DNA of 64,000 nt from Streptomyces sp. NBC_01478 (GTDB lineage Bacteria; Actinomycetota; Actinomycetes; Streptomycetales; Streptomycetaceae). Position 1 is the stretch's first letter, and every line of letters begins with the position of its first letter. The DNA lies in contig NZ_CP109444.1 of the NCBI RefSeq assembly GCF_036227225.1, forward strand, positions 5,003,501 to 5,067,500, in the 5' to 3' direction. Position numbers and translations under genes: made by a program. Below, one piece after another: positions 25,655 through 33,960 of this stretch. Below the pieces are notes generated by a model. It was not told where the DNA came from and ran no database searches. It was given only the letters and a program-made list of their open reading frames with translations.

Positions 25655-25684
25655 CCGGGGTGGGTCCACACCTGACCACCCCGG
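25655..25684. terminator. Hairpin downstream of the GNAT gene
   Basis: CCGGGGTGG (25655-25663) pairs with CCACCCCGG (25676-25684) over a 12-base loop, 54 bp after the GNAT stop. Probably its terminator. The rest of the 25602-25918 gap holds a 13-bp tandem repeat and the upstream region of the endonuclease gene. Confidence 0.55.
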
Positions 25685-25733
25685 GGCGGGGACGGCACAC
25701 GGAGGAGTGTCGCGTCGAGCACCGACCCCGAAC

Positions 25734-25772
25734 CGATGTCGCGTTCCGATGTCGCGTTCCGATGTCGCGCTC
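25734..25772 (+). repeat. Three tandem 13-bp repeats upstream of the restriction gene
   Basis: CGATGTCGCGTTC is repeated at 25734, 25747 and 25760 (third copy with one change). It lies 150 bp before the endonuclease start, near the point where the sequence becomes less GC-rich. Confidence 0.85.
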
Positions 25773-25918
25773 CAGCCCCGAGACAGCATGACGATCACTC
25801 CGCGAACCCGGTCGGAACCCTTCTCCAAGGTGAATGGAAACCACTGCGGACATATCGCGCTTACCGCACATACTTCGCCCAGGGTCCCGACCATTGCACG
25901 AGATGCCATCATGCGATC

Positions 25919-26617
25919 ATGAGTGTCCAAGACGACAAGCGCGAGAACCAGATGGTGGATCGGTTCAACCTTGAAGTTTCCGAGGATCGCAAGAGATCAG
26001 ATACCGATGCCTACCTGACCGTCGACGGCCACAGGGTGGCATTCGAGCTCAAATCCGCCACGAGCAAGGGTGTATCCACGGTCCGAGATCTCGGGGCCAA
26101 TCACTTCGCCAAGTGGAAGAACATTCACTGGATCTTCGGGTTCTACAACACCGCGGGCACTCGCCTTCTGCGCAGCTACTACGCCTCCCCGGACGACATG
26201 GCCAAATGGATTTCCGACAAAGCGGAGTACATTCAGCCCGACGTGGAGCTGGCAGAGCACGCAAGCCGTGGAATCACGGAAGGCACTGTGATCAGTCTTC
26301 TTGGCGAGAAAGAATTTTACACCAAGAAAGACGCCCAGTGGATCATGAAGAAGCAGTGGTCTGCGGCACGATACACAGAAGAAGCGGATCTCTCGGTCGG
26401 AAAAGAGGCCCGCTACTCCTTGGATCGCATGGTGGGCCTCATGCGCGAGCGCTGCCACTACGTGATGTCGCGCGGCGCCACGCTAAACAACCCACACATT
26501 CCGCTTACCTACATCAAGAACCTCGCCATGATCACCGACGAGCCCGCGATGAACCTTCGACGACTCGTGCGTGACTACTTGGAGAAGGCGTCGAGCACCG
26601 ACGACGCGACCGCATAG
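25919..26617 (+). CDS. Probable type II restriction endonuclease (PD-(D/E)xK)
   Basis: 232 residues. TDAYLTVDGHRVAFELKSATS resembles a PD-(D/E)xK nuclease core (acidic residue, then E-x-K in FELKSA), followed by STVRDLGANHFAKWKNIHWIFGFY, a pattern I associate with restriction enzymes. The ATG at 25919 was chosen; the frame is open further upstream, but that part has foreign composition. Codon use is less GC-rich than the neighbours (for example GAA, AAA and TTT codons), suggesting transfer. It converges on a cytosine methyltransferase gene, and the two coding ends overlap by 43 bp, so the pair forms a restriction-modification system. Recognition site unknown. Confidence 0.75.
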   Translation: MSVQDDKRENQMVDRFNLEVSEDRKRSDTDAYLTVDGHRVAFELKSATSKGVSTVRDLGANHFAKWKNIHWIFGFYNTAGTRLLRSYYASPDDMAKWISDKAEYIQPDVELAEHASRGITEGTVISLLGEKEFYTKKDAQWIMKKQWSAARYTEEADLSVGKEARYSLDRMVGLMRERCHYVMSRGATLNNPHIPLTYIKNLAMITDEPAMNLRRLVRDYLEKASSTDDATA

Positions 26618-27813
26618 GCGAGCGGCGGCGGTACCGCGTTGCCGATCTGCCCCAGTGCCATGTAAGTGGCTCCCACGAACGGCCAGTCCTCGGGAAATCC
26701 CTGGATCAGCGCCACGTCTGGGACCGACAGCCGGAAGTGGCCGTGCTTGGCGACGAACGCCCGTGCCGCAGCCCGATCGGCAGCCACACCGTTGGGCCAG
26801 ACCTCCAGACTCTCGAATTTCCGCTGAGCGGCCACACTGTTGAGAATCGAAGTGGTATGGCGCGGCCCCGTCAGGCTGCTCCGGATCGTTGGTGACAGAT
26901 CATCGACGCCGATATCCGGAAGTCCTAGCGCCTGACGGAGGCCCATACATTTCTGGCCGCCTGCAGTCGATGCATCACCCCAGAAGTGTGTGGGTTCCGG
27001 GGCTTTCCAGGCGTTGGCCATTTTCTTTGTTCTGAACCCTACGAAGAAAACGCGGCGTCGCAGCTGCGGCACACCGAAGTCGCTCGCCTGCAGAATAACC
27101 TGCTCAATATGGTAGCTACCCGAGAGTGGCGCCACGATGTTCTCGGACACATATTCCGAGAACTTCGGGCTCGCCAGCGCCGGAACGTTCTCCCCGATGA
27201 AGGCCGCCGGGCGGATCTCCTTGACCGCCCTGACGAACTGGGGCCACATATCACGTTCGTCCAGATGCCCTTGCTGACGGCCCGCGTTCGAAAAGGGTTG
27301 GCAGGGCGGCCCGCCGTGAAGCAGATCTACTTTTCCGCGCCACGGTTTGAAATCGATGCCCCGAACATCGCCCTCGTCATCTCCGCTATAGACAGTCCAG
27401 TCACTGCGAGCCTTGCGGAGGGTGTCACCTGCTTCGTCCATCAGCTCAAATGAAGCGGTATGGGTAAAACCGGCGCGCTCCACACCGAGGTCAAGCCCAC
27501 CACCACCGCTGAAGAGCGAAAGGGAACTCAGCGTGCCGCCCTCGCGCAGGGGCATGAAATCCAGCGGCCGATAATTGGGGACGTTGATCTCATGGATGGG
27601 CTCTGGGCCTTCCCCGGCCAAAGCAGAGCGCCGCGCCTCGCGGGAATCGCGTGACATCTTGCGAAATTTTTCTCTTTGCGCTTCTGTCAGTTCACGAGGC
27701 TGATGGAAGGCGTAGACGGTGCGAATTCTGCTCGGCACAACTGGTCCCTCTGCCTCGTCGGACTGTGCAGAAGGGTCGAAGAGGCCATGTTGCTGACTGG
27801 GACGTTCGGGCAT
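26575..27813 (-). CDS. DNA (cytosine-5-)-methyltransferase
   Basis: About 412 residues. Motif I LSLFSGGGGLDLG, motif IV GGPPCQPFSNAG (catalytic Cys), motif VI ENVPAL, motif VIII QLRRRVFFVGF and motif X GQIGNAVPPPLA are all present, so it should be active. There is an N-terminal extension of ~80 residues before motif I. The region between VIII and X that sets the target is compact. The ATG at 27813 has TAGGA before it; ATG at 27822 is possible. It faces the endonuclease gene and presumably protects the host site. Confidence 0.9.
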   Translation of the reverse strand: MPERPSQQHGLFDPSAQSDEAEGPVVPSRIRTVYAFHQPRELTEAQREKFRKMSRDSREARRSALAGEGPEPIHEINVPNYRPLDFMPLREGGTLSSLSLFSGGGGLDLGVERAGFTHTASFELMDEAGDTLRKARSDWTVYSGDDEGDVRGIDFKPWRGKVDLLHGGPPCQPFSNAGRQQGHLDERDMWPQFVRAVKEIRPAAFIGENVPALASPKFSEYVSENIVAPLSGSYHIEQVILQASDFGVPQLRRRVFFVGFRTKKMANAWKAPEPTHFWGDASTAGGQKCMGLRQALGLPDIGVDDLSPTIRSSLTGPRHTTSILNSVAAQRKFESLEVWPNGVAADRAAARAFVAKHGHFRLSVPDVALIQGFPEDWPFVGATYMALGQIGNAVPPPLAYAVASSVLDAFSK

Positions 27814-28489
27814 GGCGTGCATCCTACGAGACAAGGGGTGGTTTGTCAGCTGCATGCCTACGTAAGGCTCTGACCTGCGTAGATGCTCGTGTCGTGGGCG
27901 TTTGCCGACAGTACGGATGCACTGATTGCGGTGATGTGATGTTGCGCACTCCACGTCGAAACAAGTGCTTGCAGCGCGGCCGGATTCTCGAAATCACCCA
28001 TCCAGGTAGACCGCTCGAATCGCAGGACACAACCTGAAGGCCAGCGAATCGACTTGGGGCTGGTGCTGCTCCGGGGCGAGTGATCATGGCCCCTCAGACT
28101 TACGGCGAGTCGGGCAGTCCGTGGACCTGCCGGTCAAAGCACGACGTCCGGTCATGGCCTTAGCAGGCTCGCCCCAAAACGACTGCCTAAAGTCGTGGAG
28201 TCGACCGCGCCAGCGCCACTGTGCAGCAATCCCCTGTACTCGGCGAAGACATTTACGACGGCCGACACAGTGAGGGGGACCGGTCCTGGTCGCCGTGTCC
28301 GGGGCAGGAGTTGGGCTCCAGCTCGGGCGCCACGCCGTTGCGCTGCCGGGACCGCTGCGAGCGCATCCCGTCTCGTCGCAGGGTGCACGGCGCGCGCCGT
28401 GCTGCCATCGGCACGCAGGCGAAGTGCTCGGCCCCTCCGGGGAGCGCGTGACCCTGGACGCCGACGAGGTGCAGACGCAGCGGACCGCT
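27814..28489. other. Interval without a recognisable gene, remnant DNA
   Basis: It should hold the methyltransferase promoter (a TACGTA-centred dyad sits at about 27852-27862). Beyond 28080 only short open frames occur. ACGACT/AGTCGT form a small hairpin near 28183-28200. From about 28250 the sequence may be the decayed 3' part of the ALF-repeat gene, but no protein family is recognisable. Confidence 0.5.
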
Positions 28490-29105
28490 GAGCTGCGCCT
28501 GGTCGGCGGAGGCGTCCGCGTCCCGGGCGTAGCCGGATGCCTCACGTGCGGAGTCGCCGGCCCGGTTGGCCGCGTCTTGTGCCTTGTCGGCAGCGCCGTT
28601 GGCAGCGAACGCGGCCTGGGATGACGGCCAGGCGTTCGACCGTGCTGTGGCGGAGATCGCGTCGGCCTGCGCGATCAGCCCCGTGACCTGTGCGACATGG
28701 GTGGCGGCGAGCTGGTCTTTGCGGTCGGCCATGTACTGCCCGACGGCTATGAAGTCGTGCAGAGCGGCGGCGTGGCCGGCCAGGGCCACCTTCGCGGCTG
28801 CCTGAACTTCCGGTCCGCCGGCGTTGACGAGCTTGGATGCCTCGACTTCCATGTCGACCGCACCGGCGGTGTACTGGCCGGTGGTGTAGAAGTCGCTGAC
28901 GGTTCTGTCGTCGCCGGCGAGAGCAGTGGCGGCGGCCGTACGGACGCTTGCGTAGGGGCTGTTGGTGCTCAGATCGGTGACCCCATCACGGGTCTCGCGC
29001 CGCTCAGCCGTGTCCCAGCCGGTGCGCAGGAACGTCACGACGTCCTCGTCCGTGCCGCAGAGGGCGTCGGCGGCGGCCTGACGCACCCAGGGGCCACGCG
29101 AGTGG
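28490..29105 (-). pseudogene. Remnant of an ALF-repeat protein gene
   Basis: The minus frame reads three successive ~45-residue units of the form VR-AAA-AL-G-D--V--F: VRQAAADALCGTDEDVVTFL, VRTAAATALAGDDRTVSDFY and VQAAAKVALAGHAAALHDFI. These match the short ALF repeats of large secreted Streptomyces proteins, often fused to toxin or peptidase domains. An Ala-rich helical stretch follows (KAQDAANRAGDSAREASGYA), then the frame turns into Arg/Pro-biased translation near 28490. The N-terminus and signal peptide are missing beyond 29105. Both ends are therefore lost. The intact gene would encode a much longer protein. Confidence 0.7.
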
Positions 29106-29199
29106 TCACCGAGCGAGCCACGGTGACCACCAATCGCCTTCGGTGGCCTGCCCTCGTGTCGACTTGGTGCACCCTCCAACCGTGTCGCGACCGGTCACG

Positions 29200-29450
29200 G
29201 TGGACCTCACCAACCGTCGAGGCGCCACCGCTCACACCGCGGCCAAGCCGCTCGTCCCATCCCCACAGACGAACGACTACGGCCCCCACCCGAGCAAGGG
29301 CTCCCGGAGATCTGCCAGAGGCCACCGCTCACCGTCCGCCCCGGCGGCCTCGGTGCCCTCGACAAGAACCGACAGGACCGGCACTACCTTCATCCGTCCT
29401 GGAGCGACGCCTACCGGCCCGCCCGAGCCAACATCGAGGGCCTCAACGGC
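29200..29450 (+). pseudogene. Transposase-like C-terminal fragment, copy A
   Basis: About 251 bp beginning GTGGACCTCACCAAC and homologous (roughly 80 percent by eye) to 36203-36454. Two frames are needed to follow it: VDLTN...AHTAAKP at the start, and then LPEICQRPPLTVRPGG...NRQDRHYL...ARANIEGLNG. The second part ends exactly where an SDR sequence takes over in the same frame. In copy B the protein continues through a further transposase-like tail, so copy A is truncated on both sides. Confidence 0.6.
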
Positions 29451-29738
29451 ATGGCGCTCTACGCCTCCAGCAAGTCCGCGCTCCACGGACTCACCCGCGG
29501 ACTTGCCCGCGAGCTGGGCCCCCGCGGCATCAACACCGTGCTGGTCCAGCCCGGCCCCACCGACACCGACGCCAACCCCGCTGACGGCCCCCAGGCCCAC
29601 CGCATGCGCGACCTCACCCCGCTGGGCCGCTACGGCCGCCCCGACGACATCGCCGCGATGATCGCCCACCTCGCCGGAGAAGGCGGACGCCACATCACCG
29701 GCACCACCATCACCATCGACGGCGGCCTCAACTCCTAG
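29451..29738 (+). pseudogene. C-terminal half of an SDR oxidoreductase
   Basis: About 95 residues starting at the catalytic Tyr-x3-Lys (MALYASSKSALHGLTRGLA) and running to a normal SDR end (GGRHITGTTITIDGGLNS). The cofactor-binding N-terminal half, including the glycine-rich loop and the NAG motif, is absent and replaced by the transposase-like fragment in the same reading frame. It cannot bind NAD(P) and is a broken gene, although a translated chimera is possible. Confidence 0.8.
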
Positions 29739-29768
29739 GACATTTTCTGGGGGTCCGGCGCCCAGCGC

Positions 29769-29832
29769 GATGCGGTGTGCCGCAGCCGGCCCGGGCAGGG
29801 ATCTGCCCGGGCCGGCTGCGGCACACCGCATC
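29769..29832. terminator. Perfect 30-bp stem hairpin
   Basis: Arms 29769-29798 and 29803-29832 are exact reverse complements (left arm begins GATGCGGTGTGCCGCAGCC) with a four-base loop GGAT. It lies between the SDR remnant and the convergent FAD monooxygenase stop, so a bidirectional terminator is the simplest reading. The stem is unusually long and perfect; a mobile-element end is an alternative. Confidence 0.75.
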
Positions 29833-29897
29833 ATCCGACGATGTTGCGGAGGATCGCCGGCTTTCGGTGCTGTCCGCCGTGTGTCCAATGCAGCGGG

Positions 29898-31445
29898 TCA
29901 CAGGCCGTTGGTGGCGGCCAGGGCGAGGACGGCGGCCAGGTCGTCGGCGGGGCGGCGGGTGGCGATGTAGCCGTCGGGGCGGATGAGGACGAGTTCGTCG
30001 CCGGTGACCCGGTAGGCGTGGTGGGCGAGGTCGTCGGTGTCGATGACGGTGTTGGCGCCGGTGGCGGTCAGGTCGGTGGTCACCCGGATGGTGCGCGGGC
30101 CGTCGGGGGCCTGCTGGACGGCGTCGCTCCCGAAGGAGAGCAGGGTCCACTGGGGGCCGCGCAGCAGGTCGAACAGGCGGGTGGGGCTGCCGGTGTCGGC
30201 GTTGCGGCAGGGCGCGTCGGGGGCGCGGACCCCCGCGCCGGGGCCGTGGGTGAGGGGGCTGCCGGTGTAGGCGATGCCCAGGCCGGTGGTGCGGTCGTCG
30301 GTGAGTCCCTGCTGGGCGGAGGGGCCGTCGCCGGCGGCTGCCGTGCGCATCACGTTGCCCAGGCGGGTGGTGCTGTCGTCCAGGACGTTGCGGGCGACGG
30401 GGCGGCGCTCGTGCTCGTAGGTGTCGAGCAGGGCCGGGTCGGCGCCGTCGAGGAGGGCGGCGAGCTTCCAGCCGAGGTTGTAGGCGTCCTGGATGCCGGT
30501 GTTCATGCCCTGGCCGCCGGCCGGGGAGTGGATGTGGCCGGCGTCGCCGGCCAGGAGGATCCGCCCGGAGCGGTAGCGGTCGGCCAGGACCACGTTGATC
30601 CGGTAGAGGGAGAGCCAGGCGACGTCCTGGATGACCACGCCCGGGACTGTGGCGCGCTCGGCGAAGATGCGGCGGAACAGCTCCAGCGACGGCTCCTCGG
30701 GCTCGGCCTGGTCGGCGGGGATGGATGCCTGGAACTGCCACAGGTCGGTGCCGGGCAGCGGGAACAGCGACAGCAGGCCGTCTTCCTTGCTGGTCCACAG
30801 GTGCTGGCAGTGGCGGGACAGGCCGGTGACGCGGACGTCGCCCAGGTGCCAGCGCTGGTCGGTCAGGGAGACGCCGTGCATGTCGATGCCGGCCAGCGCG
30901 CGGACGGTGCTGCGTCCGCCGTCGGCGCCGACGGCGTAGCGGGCGCGCACGGTGCGGCTGCCCGCGTCGGGCCCGGCGGTGACGGTGGCGGCGACGCCGT
31001 CGTCGTCCTGCTGGAGGTCGGTGACCTCGCTCCCCCAGTGGATGGCTCCGCCGAGTTCGGCCAGGCGGTCGCGCAGAATCTGCTCGAAGCGCGGCTGGGA
31101 GAGCCAGACCGGCGGGTAGGGGGCGTCCGTGGTGTGCGCACCTCCGGCGAGCTCCACCGCCTCGGAGACCACCTGCTCGCGGTCGTAGCGGCGGGTAGGG
31201 ACGTTCACCCGGCCCTGGGTCAGGACGCGCCCGGCCACGCCGAGGTCGTCGACGACCTCCATGGTGCGGGGCTGGATGGTCTTGGCGCGGGAGGCGGTGC
31301 TGGGCGTGGTGGAGCGTTCCAGGAGGAGGAAGCCGATGCCGCGTCGGGCCAGGTCGCAGGCCAGGGTCAGGCCGGCGGGACCGGCGCCGATGATCAGGAC
31401 GTCGGTCGTGGTCGGGTTCGCGGTGGTGGGAGTGGGCTCGTTCAT
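29898..31445 (-). CDS. FAD-dependent aromatic monooxygenase (PheA/TfdB, rifampicin-monooxygenase-like)
   Basis: 515 residues of the p-hydroxybenzoate hydroxylase fold. VLIIGAGPAGLTLACDLARR binds ADP, the D-G motif is YAVGADGGRSTVR, and RILLAGDAGHIHSPAGGQGM contacts the FAD ribose. The C-terminal thioredoxin-like domain is present, as in the PheA/TfdB group. Such enzymes hydroxylate phenols, polyketides or antibiotics. The ATG at 31445 diverges from a marR gene, and one of two matched operators lies 10 bp upstream, so it is probably induced by its substrate through MarR. Confidence 0.9.
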   Translation of the reverse strand: MNEPTPTTANPTTTDVLIIGAGPAGLTLACDLARRGIGFLLLERSTTPSTASRAKTIQPRTMEVVDDLGVAGRVLTQGRVNVPTRRYDREQVVSEAVELAGGAHTTDAPYPPVWLSQPRFEQILRDRLAELGGAIHWGSEVTDLQQDDDGVAATVTAGPDAGSRTVRARYAVGADGGRSTVRALAGIDMHGVSLTDQRWHLGDVRVTGLSRHCQHLWTSKEDGLLSLFPLPGTDLWQFQASIPADQAEPEEPSLELFRRIFAERATVPGVVIQDVAWLSLYRINVVLADRYRSGRILLAGDAGHIHSPAGGQGMNTGIQDAYNLGWKLAALLDGADPALLDTYEHERRPVARNVLDDSTTRLGNVMRTAAAGDGPSAQQGLTDDRTTGLGIAYTGSPLTHGPGAGVRAPDAPCRNADTGSPTRLFDLLRGPQWTLLSFGSDAVQQAPDGPRTIRVTTDLTATGANTVIDTDDLAHHAYRVTGDELVLIRPDGYIATRRPADDLAAVLALAATNGL

Positions 31446-31454
31446 GGCGTTGAT

Positions 31455-31469
31455 TACCTACCTTAGGTA
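31455..31469. promoter_or_regulatory. MarR operator, site 1
   Basis: TACCTA-CCT-TAGGTA, a 6+3+6 perfect inverted repeat 10 bp upstream of the monooxygenase start. Same half-sites as site 2, centre-to-centre distance 70 bp. Confidence 0.75.
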
Positions 31470-31523
31470 TCATGTTTGACGGCGGCCCGATCTCCCGCGA
31501 GGTCGGCTTCCGGAAGATACAAT

Positions 31524-31540
31524 ATACCTACGTTAGGTAT
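31524..31540. promoter_or_regulatory. MarR operator, site 2
   Basis: ATACCTA-CGT-TAGGTAT, a 7+3+7 perfect inverted repeat ending 19 bp before the marR start codon and just before its ribosome-binding site. Binding here would autoregulate marR. Confidence 0.78.
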
Positions 31541-31559
31541 CTATCAAGGGAGCGTGGAC

Positions 31560-32057
31560 ATGGATCCTCTCAGCAAGACGGCGACCGGGCTGCTGCCGCA
31601 CCTGCTCCAGCTGCGGACCCTGCTCAACCGCGGGCAGCTCTACGAACAGGCCGTCCAGGAAGCAGGAGTGGCACTGGACCGGCCCGCCATGACGATCCTG
31701 GTCATCCTGGACGCCGCCGAACGCCCGCTGCGGGTCGGCGAGATCGCCACCCGCATGCAGGTCGTCGGACCCCACGTCACCCGCCACCTCAACAGCCTGG
31801 AAAAGCGGTCGATCATCAAGCGCGTCCCCGACCCCGAAGACCAAAGGGCCCGCCTGATCGCCCTTACCCCGTCCGGGCAGCGGATCGTCCAGCAGTACAC
31901 CGCCATCGTCAACGGCTGGTTCACCGCGGCGCTCGCCCAGTGGCCCGACCACGACCGCACCGAGCTCATCCGTCTGCTCACCCGCCTGACCGGCGACCTG
32001 ACCACCCAATTCGACGCCGTCGCCGCCGGCGGCACCCCGGCCCGGGGCGAGGACTGA
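31560..32057 (+). CDS. MarR family regulator
   Basis: 165 residues. The winged helix is LRVGEIATRMQVVGPHVTRHLNSLEKRSIIKRV with wing PDPEDQRARLIALTPSGQ, typical of MarR. The ATG at 31560 has AAGGGAG upstream. It diverges from the FAD monooxygenase gene across a 114-bp gap holding two copies of the same palindrome, so it is the probable repressor of both genes and is released by the aromatic substrate. Confidence 0.9.
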   Translation: MDPLSKTATGLLPHLLQLRTLLNRGQLYEQAVQEAGVALDRPAMTILVILDAAERPLRVGEIATRMQVVGPHVTRHLNSLEKRSIIKRVPDPEDQRARLIALTPSGQRIVQQYTAIVNGWFTAALAQWPDHDRTELIRLLTRLTGDLTTQFDAVAAGGTPARGED

Positions 32058-32426
32058 AAGGCACTGCGGGACCAGATCGCCAACCGGCAAGCGCCGCGGC
32101 ACCTACGACGGACGCAGGCTGAGCCACCACGAGCCCTGAGCCCGCAGAGTGCCCGCACGCGGAACACCCGACGGTCGGAACAACAGCTCCACGGAGCCGT
32201 CTGACCGGCCATCCAGGCGCAGGCTGCGGAGTGGGGCGACGGGGCGCACGCCAGCTCTATGGTGCCGTCAATCGCAGTCACGCCAGCGCTGGGCACCTCT
32301 CACAAATGACCAGATGCGAGAGTTCTGAGAACACCCTCCGGGCGATCGCGTTTCCGCAGGTCGCCATTTGCAGAAAACCTCTCAAAACCTCGTCGTTCTG
32401 CCAAACAGTTCTGACGGACTTCCGGG
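32058..32426. other. Non-coding interval before the recombinase
   Basis: No gene is seen. From about 32290 the DNA is clearly less GC-rich. The octamer ACCTCTCA occurs twice here (about 32297 and 32378), and CTCTCAC...GCGAGAG forms a loose dyad near 32300-32325. This could be the control or crossover region of the serine recombinase that follows. Confidence 0.4.
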
Positions 32427-33436
32427 GTGGACCTGTCGCCCGATCAAGCAGCAAATGCGGTAGAACGAAACGACTTTCCGAAGTGTGAAGCCCCGGCCGG
32501 GAGTCCGTGCCGCACCCGCGGCGGGAAGACCGCGACGAAGTACCACACCCCGCGCTTCATCCTCGTCCCCGCGCTCCGCGAAGAACTCGACGTCCGCATC
32601 CCCGAGGACCGCAGACCCGGCCAGGCGTGGAAGCCGGGACCGCCGGTCGGGGCGGCACCCGTCGCGCCGGCCGCGAAGCCGATCCGGATCGGGTGCGCCC
32701 GGTGCTCGACCGCCCAGCAGGAACTCCAGTCCCAACTCGATGCCCTCGCCCTCGCGCAGTGCAAGCGCGTCTTCTCCGAGAAGATCAGCACCCGCGTCAA
32801 GGTGCGGCCCGAGCTGGAGGAAGCGCTCAAGCTCGCGTACGACATCAAGGAGGCCGCCCCCGACCAGGAGATCATCCTCACCGTCCACGAGCTGAAGCGC
32901 CTCGCGCGTAACGCGGCCGAGCTGATGACCCTGTCCACCCAGCTCCAGACCGCCAGCGTCCAGCTCGAACTCCTCACCGGCCCCTCCCCGGCATCTACGA
33001 CCCCAAGGGCATGGGCCCCATATTCCTCGCCGTCCTCGCCGTCGACGCCCAACTCGACCGCAACTACATCCGCGAGAAGACCCTGGAGGGCCAGGTCACC
33101 GCGGCGAGCAAGGGCAACCACGGCGGACGCCCCAAGGTCATCGACGACGACTCCCTCACCTTCGCCGTCGCGCTGAAGGACAAGGGCGTCCCCGTCCCGG
33201 AGATCGCGAAGAAGCTCACCATCAAGACCGGCAAGAACGTGGGCAAGCACTCCTCGGTCGCCTCGCTCCACCGGGCCCTGGCCGAAGCCGAGGAGGCCGA
33301 CGCTTCCGACGAAGCACAGGTCATCGGCCCCCGGCGGCAGGTCCGCGCCCGCATCACCGGCCCCGGCAGCGGCACCGACCCGGAGCTGATGGAACGGCTC
33401 ACCCGGCAGGTACTCGACGGAAAGGCAGACGTATGA
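32427..33436 (+). pseudogene. Serine recombinase with N-terminal zinc-finger-like domain, frameshifted
   Basis: Residues ~18-50 form a Cys/His segment (FPKCEAPAGSPCRTRGGKTA, then YHTPRF), followed by a resolvase domain: IGCARCSTAQQELQSQLDAL (catalytic Ser in the A-R-x-S-T box), VFSEKIS, and LTVHELKRLARNAAEL. Near 32980 the frame breaks: restoring one C in the run GGCCCCTCCCC gives LTGPLPGIYDPKGMGPIF and joins the second frame, which ends with HGGRPKVIDDD and a helix-turn-helix-like region. The Tyr usual in the Y-A-R-x-S-T box is Cys here. Either a decayed gene or a one-base sequencing error. The GTG start overlaps no neighbour; the stop overlaps the next gene as ATGA. Confidence 0.75.
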
Positions 33437-33786
33437 GCGACGACGAGCAGAACGTCACCCGGATCGGACGCCCGCAGCCTCCCCACGACTACAAGACGTA
33501 CCACGGCCCCGTCGAGACCAAGACCCGTGAGAACAACGTCCAAGTCATCACGTTCACCGCCTCCGAGGAATCCGACCTCCTCCACGCGGCCGGCTCGTGG
33601 ATGGCGGAGAACCTCGACGCCGTCCTCATCGGCCTGAACTGGATCGGCGACTTTCTGTCCCCGCACGACATCGACCCGCCCGGCCCCCACTCCACCGCTT
33701 GGACCTCACCGTCGACCTCGGCACCACACCGCCCGCCGGCCATCCTCAAGGTCCCGACCAGCCCTGCGGCCAGCCGCACAGACTGA
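33433..33786 (+). CDS. Conserved hypothetical protein coupled to the recombinase
   Basis: 117 residues as written. The N-terminal ~85 (MSDDEQNVTRIGRPQPPHDY, ITFTASEESDLLHAAGSWMA, LIGLNWIGDFLSPHD) look like an ordered small protein; the last ~30 are Ser/Pro/Thr-biased. Adding one C in the run at about 33680 would continue in another frame as HRLDLTVDLGTTPPAG, which looks more protein-like, so the tail is probably frameshifted. Overlap ATGA with the recombinase stop implies co-translation. Function unknown. Confidence 0.55.
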   Translation: MSDDEQNVTRIGRPQPPHDYKTYHGPVETKTRENNVQVITFTASEESDLLHAAGSWMAENLDAVLIGLNWIGDFLSPHDIDPPGPHSTAWTSPSTSAPHRPPAILKVPTSPAASRTD

Positions 33787-33960
33787 TCACCGGTACGCCA
33801 GCGCGGGGCAACAAAGCGCGCAGCAATCACGCTGCCGACGTCTTCCTTGGTGTGGCGTCGCCCGGCAGGTGGGGTGGACATCGGGGAGCGGTTGATCTCC
33901 ACCCCCGTTTCCACCCATGGGTCCAGGTGCTGTGAGCCACATCGCAGCAGTCTTGAGGGC

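Noticed and set aside
32425..32436. GGTGGACCTGT shared with the tRNA-Ala 3' end, considered as an attachment site
   Set aside because: Only 11 bases agree, and here they are the start codons of the recombinase; too short and explained otherwise.
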